Assembly (NCBI GenBank): GCA_004556395.1
Contig: SFHK01000046.1
Span: 1-18,740, forward strand
DNA: 18,740 bases
Direction of reading: 5' to 3'
Source of the DNA: Clostridiales bacterium
GTDB taxonomy: Bacteria > Bacillota > Clostridia > Christensenellales > Aristaeellaceae
Positions 13,358 through 18,740 of this stretch are shown here, in pieces. The position numbers and the translations under genes are program-made. The first letter of the stretch is position 1; each line of letters begins with the position of its first letter. A model generated the notes under the pieces. That model searched no databases and was not told the origin of the DNA. It was given only the letters and a program-made list of their open reading frames with translations.

Positions 13358-16300
13358 CTACGGCAGAATTCTCATCGCCCCCGCAAGGCTCTCGTCGCCG
13401 TTGCGGAAGGGGCGCATGGTAAACGTCAGCGTCTGCGTTTCACGCAGGTACAGTTTATATTTTTCCTGCGGCTCGGGACCGCAGCTGTTCGAGCCGATGC
13501 CGCCGTGGCGCCAGTCGATGGAAACGACGGTTTCCTCCAGCGCTTCCAGCTCCGGCTGGTGCTTCGCTTCGTCGAGCATCTGGTCGGTATAGTTGTGCGC
13601 GGTGAAGGAGAAGCCCTCGTCCGCGGCCTTTTCGCTGATGAACAGGAGACCGAAGCCCAGCGCGTCGGTCAGCGCGAAGGCGCGGGTATCGGCGTGCGCG
13701 CCGTTTTCCTGCGGGCGCACATAGGGCTCGTGAGTATCGTCCACCGTCATCTGGTACGTGCCGATATAGGCGGCGGCGCGGATGTCCGGATAGCTCTCGA
13801 TCGGCCCGCGTCCGTACCATTCCACGCGGTCGTACGCGCCCGGCACGTGCAGCTGCACACCCATGCGCGGCAGCGGCGGCAGGGACTCGCGCAGCGGCGT
13901 ATAGTCGACGGACAGGCGGACGTCGCCGTTTCCGAAGATCGTCCACTTCGCGACCGTCTCAATCAGCGGCAGCCGGTTGCAGGCGGAGTACACATGCGTC
14001 GCAGTCACGCGCACGCATCCGGGGCGCACGGTTTCCGCCTTGAAATCGCGCAGCTTGGGCAGCAGGCGGTCAAGGCCGAATTTCTTCCACGGCTCCATCA
14101 CGTGCTTGTCGTTGTCGGTGGGCGCACGGAAGAAGTTCGCGCGCGGCGCGCGCTCGATCAGCTCGTTGCCGTCCACGACCCACGAAATCATTTCGCCCAG
14201 CCGCGTGTCGAACCACACGTCGAAATCCGCGCCCTCGACGGACAGGATGCTCTCTTCCTCGTCCTCCAGCACGTTCAGCGCTTCCATATCGGAAATGAGC
14301 GCCGTTTCGATTTCGGGCTCGCTCGCAAGCCGCATCTGCGTGCGGGCGACCTCGTGCCCGGCCCTTACCCATTTGCGGTCGAGCGCCTCGGTAACAGTGA
14401 CGTCCAGATACGCTTCGCCGGACGCGGGAACCTCACAGGGCAGCGCCACGGTCTTCTCGCCCATGGGCGCAAGGCCGGAAATGTCCAGCCGACCGCTTTC
14501 CACGCTCACGCCGTCCACCATCAGCCGCCACGCGGCGTTCAGGTGATCAAGCGAGGTGAAGGCGTACAGGTTGCTCACGCGCAGCCTTCCGTCCTCGGTA
14601 AGTTCAAACTTGACCGGCTCAAGCGCCTTTTTGAGCGCCCACAGACCGGTATGCGGCGTGCGGTCGGGATAGTTCAGTGCGTCCACGCAGAAGTTGCCGT
14701 CGTTGGGCGTGTCGCCGAAATCGCCGCCGTAGGCATAATAGGTATCGCCGTCCTCGGTAAGCACCTCCATGCCGTGGTCGACCCACTCCCACACGCAGCC
14801 GCCGATCAGGCGGGGATATTTGTAGATGGCCTGCCAGTATTCCTCCAGCGAGCCGGGGCCAAGGCCCATGGCGTGCGCGTATTCGCACATGAAGTACGGG
14901 CGCGGATCGTCGGACTCGCCCTCGCGGATGACCACCTCCACGGCGGGATACATCACGCTGACCACATCGGAGGACTGATGGTTCTCGCGGTCTCCCTCAT
15001 AGTGAATGGGACGGGAAGGATCCAGCTCGCGGATGCGGGCGTACATGGCGGCGTGGTTTTCGCCGTAGAACGACTCGTTGCCCAGCGACCACATGATGAT
15101 CGAGGGATGGTTGCGGTCGCGGCAGACCATGCGCTCGGCGCGGTCGACATAGGCCTTCTTCCATTCGGGCGAGCCGGAGAAGTCGAACACCATTCCCTCG
15201 TCGCCGGTCATCCATCTGCCCATCTGCGCGCCGTGGCACTCAAGGTCGGTCTCGTCCACGACGTACAGGCCGTACTCGTCGCAAAGGTCGAGCCAGCGCG
15301 GGTCGTTGGGATAATGGGACGTGCGCACGCAGTTCACGTTCATCTGCTTCATCAGCTGAACGTCGCGCAGAAGCGATTCCATCGGCGTCACATGACCCAG
15401 CTGGGAATGCGTGTCGTGACGGTTCACGCCCTTGAGCTTGATGGACACGCCGTTCACAAACAGCTGGCGATCGCGGATCTCCACCTTTTTAAAGCCGATC
15501 ATCACGCGCGCGGCCTCGATAACCTCGCCGCCGGAAAGCACGTTCACCGCCAGCGCGTAGCGGTTCGGGGTCTCCGCCGTCCACTTCTTCACGGCGGGCA
15601 CGCGCACTTCGTATTTCACGGTTGCTTCCGCGTCCGCGCAGCCGGTATGCACCGCCTTTTCGCCGTCATAGAGCGTGAAGGCGAGCTTCGCGCCCTCGGG
15701 AGACGTAACGTCCGCGCAGACGGTCAGAAGGCCGTCCTCATAGCTTTCGTCCAGCGTCGCGTCGGCGCGCAGGTCGCGAATGTGGGTCTGGGGCACGCCC
15801 AGCAGATACACGTCGCGGAAAATGCCGCTCAGGCGCCAGAAGTCCTGATCCTCCAGATACGTCGCGTCCGACCACTTGTGCACCTCAACGGCCACAAGGT
15901 TCTCGCCCTCGTGCACGAAATTCGTGATCTCGAATTCGGCGGGCATATGGCTGACCTTGCTGAAGCCCACCTTCGCGCCGTTCACATACACATAGAACGC
16001 GCCGTTCACGCCGTCAAAGTTCAGATACACCCGTCCATCCTTCCACGTGGAGGGCAGATAGAACCAGCGGCGATACAGACCCACCGGGTTGTCGTCCGGC
16101 ACAAAGGGCGGGTCGAGCGGGATGGGATAGACCACGTTCGTATACTGAGGGATGTCGTAGCCGCTCATCTGCCAGTTGCCGGGCACGTCCAGCGCGTCCC
16201 AGTCCTCCACGCCGAAGCCCACGGCCTCGAAGCCGTCCGGACAAACACCCTCGTCGGAATAATAAAAGTCCCAGCTGCCGTTCAGCGATTTATAATACGG

Positions 16301-16423
16301 GCTGAATGCGCGCTGCGCCTTCTTCGCCTGCGCCTCGGTGGCGTAGGGAAACAGCGTAACGCGCGCCGGCTCGCGGCCGATCTGCGTGATTTCCGGGTTC
16401 TGCCAGTCACAGTTTCTGTTCAT
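13358..16423 (-). CDS. lacZ: Beta-galactosidase, glycoside hydrolase family 2 (LacZ type)
   Basis: The 1021-residue length matches long LacZ enzymes with five domains. It has an N-terminal sugar-binding jelly roll (about 45-220, with GNWQMSGYDIPQYTNVVYPI), an Ig-like domain, a TIM barrel from about 330 (GVNRHDTHSQLG, NCVRTSHYPN), a second Ig-like domain and a C-terminal small-chain domain. The catalytic acid/base is E450 in MWSLGNES and the nucleophile is E514 in MCEYAHAMG. VWEWVDHG follows as expected. No signal peptide is present, so it acts on imported beta-galactosides in the cytoplasm. The start has GGGAGG at 16433-16438, 9 nt upstream. It is the last gene of the HAD-kinase-LacZ cluster and lies 42 nt behind the kinase. 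Confidence 0.95.
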   Translation of the reverse strand: MNRNCDWQNPEITQIGREPARVTLFPYATEAQAKKAQRAFSPYYKSLNGSWDFYYSDEGVCPDGFEAVGFGVEDWDALDVPGNWQMSGYDIPQYTNVVYPIPLDPPFVPDDNPVGLYRRWFYLPSTWKDGRVYLNFDGVNGAFYVYVNGAKVGFSKVSHMPAEFEITNFVHEGENLVAVEVHKWSDATYLEDQDFWRLSGIFRDVYLLGVPQTHIRDLRADATLDESYEDGLLTVCADVTSPEGAKLAFTLYDGEKAVHTGCADAEATVKYEVRVPAVKKWTAETPNRYALAVNVLSGGEVIEAARVMIGFKKVEIRDRQLFVNGVSIKLKGVNRHDTHSQLGHVTPMESLLRDVQLMKQMNVNCVRTSHYPNDPRWLDLCDEYGLYVVDETDLECHGAQMGRWMTGDEGMVFDFSGSPEWKKAYVDRAERMVCRDRNHPSIIMWSLGNESFYGENHAAMYARIRELDPSRPIHYEGDRENHQSSDVVSVMYPAVEVVIREGESDDPRPYFMCEYAHAMGLGPGSLEEYWQAIYKYPRLIGGCVWEWVDHGMEVLTEDGDTYYAYGGDFGDTPNDGNFCVDALNYPDRTPHTGLWALKKALEPVKFELTEDGRLRVSNLYAFTSLDHLNAAWRLMVDGVSVESGRLDISGLAPMGEKTVALPCEVPASGEAYLDVTVTEALDRKWVRAGHEVARTQMRLASEPEIETALISDMEALNVLEDEEESILSVEGADFDVWFDTRLGEMISWVVDGNELIERAPRANFFRAPTDNDKHVMEPWKKFGLDRLLPKLRDFKAETVRPGCVRVTATHVYSACNRLPLIETVAKWTIFGNGDVRLSVDYTPLRESLPPLPRMGVQLHVPGAYDRVEWYGRGPIESYPDIRAAAYIGTYQMTVDDTHEPYVRPQENGAHADTRAFALTDALGFGLLFISEKAADEGFSFTAHNYTDQMLDEAKHQPELEALEETVVSIDWRHGGIGSNSCGPEPQEKYKLYLRETQTLTFTMRPFRNGDESLAGAMRILP

Positions 16424-16465
16424 GCGAATTTTCCTCCCATAATGGCGTAATCGGATGTTCCTCCG

Positions 16466-17464
16466 TTATACCCTTTCAAACGCGTTCAGCGCCTCTTCCA
16501 TTTTTCGAACGCCCTCGGTCGCGCCGGGCTTTCCAAGCGAGCACGCGGCGGCGACCGCGCCGTACCACAGCGCGTCCTTCAGCGCTTCTCCGCGATACGC
16601 GCCCAGAAGCGCGCCCGCGCAGAACGCGTCACCCGCGCCCACGGTTCCCTGAATATAGCCCTGCGGCAGCTTCGCGCTGCGCACAAAAACTTCGCGATCG
16701 TTCTCATCCAGCCCCCACGCGCCCTCGGGCGCGTGCACGACGATCCAGCGGGACACGCCCATGCGCCGAATGGCGCGGAGCGCCTCCCACACGCTTTCCT
16801 CGTCGATTTCGCCGCCCGGCGCGCGAAGCGCAAGCCCCGCCGTCTTCCCGGCCTCGATTTCGTTTACGATGAGGTAATCGGTATACTTCAGCGCCGGCGG
16901 CACCAGCCTTTGAAACCGGTCGCCCGCTTCGCTGACCACGTCCACGCTGGTCAGCGCGCCCGCCGCCTGCACATTGTGCAGAAGCCGCGCCATTTTCGTT
17001 CCATATTCGTCGTCCGGCGCGTCCAGCGCGTCCAGAAGCAGGATATAGCCGATGTGAAACAGCTTCACGTCCGAAAGCGCGTCCGCCTCCACGTCCGTCT
17101 CACGGAAATCCGCGTTGGAGCCGCCGAAGGTAAGGAACGTGCGCGCGCGCCCCCGCTCCTCGGTGAGCACGTCGGTAAACGAGCTCTGTCCCCTGCGGCG
17201 AACGCGAGACGTGTCGATGTTCGGGAACGCGCCGAACGCGCGCAAAACCTTGTCGCCGTCCGCGTCCGCGCCCGCCACGCCGAAGACGCGCACCGGAAGC
17301 GAAGGATCCAGCCGCGCCAGATCCATGCCTACATTGCACGCCGCGCCGCCCAGCGATTCCTCTACCGACAGGATGCCGGTCAGCTCATGGCGCGCGGGAA
17401 ACGTGCGCAGAAGCTTGATTTTGTCGATGATCATGTTGCCGGCCACGGCAATGGTGTTCCTCAT
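16466..17464 (-). CDS. PfkB-family carbohydrate kinase
   Basis: This 332-residue ribokinase-fold kinase transfers phosphate from ATP to a sugar or sugar-like substrate. The N-terminal signature GGAACNVGMDLARL is at about 39-52. The C-terminal signature with anion hole and catalytic Asp reads GTVGAGDAFCAGALLG at about 278-293. The usual leading Asp of DTxGAGD is Gly here, while the catalytic GAGD is intact. The ribosome site GAAGGGA is about 7-9 nt from the ATG. It is 24 nt behind the HAD gene and 42 nt ahead of the beta-galactosidase gene, so an operon is likely. The substrate is not identifiable. A sugar released by the beta-galactosidase is possible but not shown. Confidence 0.9.
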   Translation of the reverse strand: MRNTIAVAGNMIIDKIKLLRTFPARHELTGILSVEESLGGAACNVGMDLARLDPSLPVRVFGVAGADADGDKVLRAFGAFPNIDTSRVRRRGQSSFTDVLTEERGRARTFLTFGGSNADFRETDVEADALSDVKLFHIGYILLLDALDAPDDEYGTKMARLLHNVQAAGALTSVDVVSEAGDRFQRLVPPALKYTDYLIVNEIEAGKTAGLALRAPGGEIDEESVWEALRAIRRMGVSRWIVVHAPEGAWGLDENDREVFVRSAKLPQGYIQGTVGAGDAFCAGALLGAYRGEALKDALWYGAVAAACSLGKPGATEGVRKMEEALNAFERV

Positions 17465-17488
17465 GACGGTGTTCCCTTCCCTGCCCTG

Positions 17489-18385
17489 TCAGGATTCCAG
17501 ATCGGTATTGCCGAAGTTCAGCTGAAGCAGCCATTCCGGCGTGCCGCCGCGCGCCGTCGCGCGCTCGATATGCGTTTCGTGCGCGCGCAGACAGGCGGCG
17601 TTGGCCGCGATGCGCGAAAGCAGCAGCCGCACGACGCTTTCAATCTCGCTGCCCTCGCTGTAATCGGCCAGCACGGCATAATCACAGCGACCCTGCAGAA
17701 CCATATTGTCGCTCAGAGACGTTTCGCCCTCCGCGTGCACGGCGATGGACGTTCCGCCCCGCGTGCGCGTCATCTTCATGCAGGGCACGTCGGTCAGGCC
17801 GTCGCCCACGTAGATCATATTGGCGAACGGCACGCGGCGCTTGTATTCGGGCGTGAACCCGTTCAGGTCGCGGTCGTTGGTGATGTTCAGGATGCCCTTG
17901 TTGATGCGGAACAGGTGCTGCGTCTTTTCCGTGTAATTCACCGACGTGGCCGGCCATTCGGCCAGACCGTCGTCGCCGTACACGAACGAAGCCGCGAAGA
18001 TGGCCTTGAACGCGCCGGCAATGCGCGAGCCCTCGATGATTTCCCTGAGCCCGGAGGAGATGATGTAGTGCTCCACCTCCACGCCCAGTTCCGCGCCGAT
18101 GCGGTTCACGCGGTCGAACCACGTTTCCACGCCGGGAAAGAACGCGACCTCCGTGCCCAGCCGGTTCAGCGACTCGCGGGTGAGCATGCGCGTGCCCGCG
18201 CTGCGGCGCTTCATCATCAGCATGTAGGCGAGCACGCTGTCCATGTTGTACTTCAGCTGTACCTCGCGGCACTCCGCCCAGAACACGTCCGGCTCCACGT
18301 TGATGCCGGGCAGGAAGCTGTACTCCTGCATGTCGCGGGGCGAGAGCGTCTTGTCAAAGTCGTAAATGAGCGCGGCAACAGGCAT
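17489..18385 (-). CDS. HAD-superfamily phosphatase
   Basis: This 298-residue soluble hydrolase has HAD motif I DFDKTLS (about 9-15; nucleophile D9, acid D11), motif II Ser in YIISSGLRE, and motif IV VGDGLTDVP with both acidic residues. A helical cap of about 75 residues lies between motifs I and II. The start at 18385 is chosen because GAAGGGGG sits 7 nt upstream. The frame stays open to 18556, but that extension translates the neighbouring repeat element and is not credible. It is the first gene of the kinase/beta-galactosidase cluster. A phosphosugar substrate would fit the context, but a phosphoserine-phosphatase-like role cannot be excluded. Confidence 0.88.
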   Translation of the reverse strand: MPVAALIYDFDKTLSPRDMQEYSFLPGINVEPDVFWAECREVQLKYNMDSVLAYMLMMKRRSAGTRMLTRESLNRLGTEVAFFPGVETWFDRVNRIGAELGVEVEHYIISSGLREIIEGSRIAGAFKAIFAASFVYGDDGLAEWPATSVNYTEKTQHLFRINKGILNITNDRDLNGFTPEYKRRVPFANMIYVGDGLTDVPCMKMTRTRGGTSIAVHAEGETSLSDNMVLQGRCDYAVLADYSEGSEIESVVRLLLSRIAANAACLRAHETHIERATARGGTPEWLLQLNFGNTDLES

Positions 18386-18412
18386 ATCAAAACCCCCTTC
18401 GTGTATGCGGAC

Positions 18413-18731
18413 GAGGAAGCAAGCTCCCCCGCCGCTGCCACCCCCTGTGGGAAGCGGATACGATTTCCTGCGGAAATCCTTTTGATTGGAAGTTCGAGAG
18501 GGCTGCGGCCCTCTCGAGCTCACCCGGAGGCAGAGGGGACAGATTCCCCTCCGCACCGCCCTTTCTCAGATTCCGCTGAAATCCTTTGGATTTCCGGGCG
18601 CGGAATCTGCAAGGAAGCGATTTTTTCTCCGGGGGGCAAGCCCCACTCCGAAAAAATCAGCGCGTTTCCACCGCACATGTCGCTGGAAACGATTGGAAGT
18701 CGAGAGGGTTCACACCCTCTCGAGCTCTCCC
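18413..18731 (-). repeat. Multi-hairpin element, copy B (inverted relative to copy A)
   Basis: The reverse complement of this stretch matches 13031-13347 almost end to end, with scattered substitutions and very few indels. The hairpin at 18663-18691 (cgtttcca/tggaaacg) replaces the cgatcccg/cgggatcg stem of copy A with three paired changes. It forms the whole upstream region of the HAD gene from about 28 bp before its start. I see no convincing -35/-10 pair in the short unique gap (18386-18412), so the promoter lies within or beyond the element. The sequence continues past the element into more GC-rich DNA at the window edge. Confidence 0.92.
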
Positions 18732-18740
18732 GAGGGGCTG

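Noticed and set aside
13124..16450. 1108-codon open frame on the + strand antisense to the whole beta-galactosidase gene
   Set aside because: It mirrors a gene with complete GH2 motifs and is open because the GC-rich gene avoids TTA, CTA and TCA codons. The predicted protein is rich in Arg, His, Val and Ala with no domain, and it starts inside the hairpin element.
18386..18556. 57-residue N-terminal extension of the HAD phosphatase
   Set aside because: It would be translated from hairpin element copy B. A strong GAAGGGGG site sits 7 nt before the ATG at 18385, and the HAD motif I then falls at its usual position near the N-terminus.
13031..18731. Composite transposon or integron
   Set aside because: The inverted copies contain no transposase or integrase ORF, no terminal direct duplications are visible at their edges, and no cassette attachment sites are seen. 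I therefore treat them as a noncoding repeat family.

Overview
The window looks like chromosomal DNA of a GC-rich member of the Clostridia (Bacillota), probably an uncultured gut organism. The reasons are strong AGGAGG-type ribosome sites, sigma-A-like promoters, an LplABC-type sugar ABC operon without its own ATPase, a large membrane-bound AraC regulator, and an anaerobe-type flavodiiron protein. Placement below class is inference. I see no tRNA, rRNA, phage, transposase, CRISPR or recognisable defence genes.

Left part (1-3500, + strand): the 3' end of a Gly/His-rich, beta-rich protein gene, then a tandem repeat block (636-1271), then two paralogous HlyD-like adaptor genes. In the block, each repeat carries a Shine-Dalgarno sequence and an ATGA stop/start overlap, so a chain of small ORFs links the upstream gene to the first adaptor gene. 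A hairpin at 3472-3500 ends the group.

Middle (3510-10370, + strand): a carbohydrate uptake and cleavage locus. It holds a two-TM AraC-family regulator with a near-consensus promoter, a solute-binding protein with its own promoter and a 13-bp intercistronic hairpin behind it, two overlapping LplB/LplC-type permeases, and a cytoplasmic five-bladed-propeller (GH43-like) glycosidase. A terminator-like hairpin separates it from the convergent next gene.

Right part (10395-18740, - strand): a fused flavodiiron-flavin reductase-rubredoxin gene with a clear promoter, then about 1 kb of noncoding repeats, then a three-gene cluster read from right to left: HAD phosphatase, PfkB sugar kinase and GH2 beta-galactosidase. 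The 1-kb repeat zone is a tandem array of ~152-bp hairpin units (12421-13030) joined to a ~317-bp multi-hairpin element. A second copy of that element lies in inverted orientation at the right edge, so the pair brackets the beta-galactosidase cluster. Compensatory base changes between the copies indicate that their fold is conserved.

The most unusual things here are the coupled micro-ORF array at 636-1275 and the covarying hairpin element family at 12421-13350 and 18413-18731. The metabolic genes themselves belong to known families.
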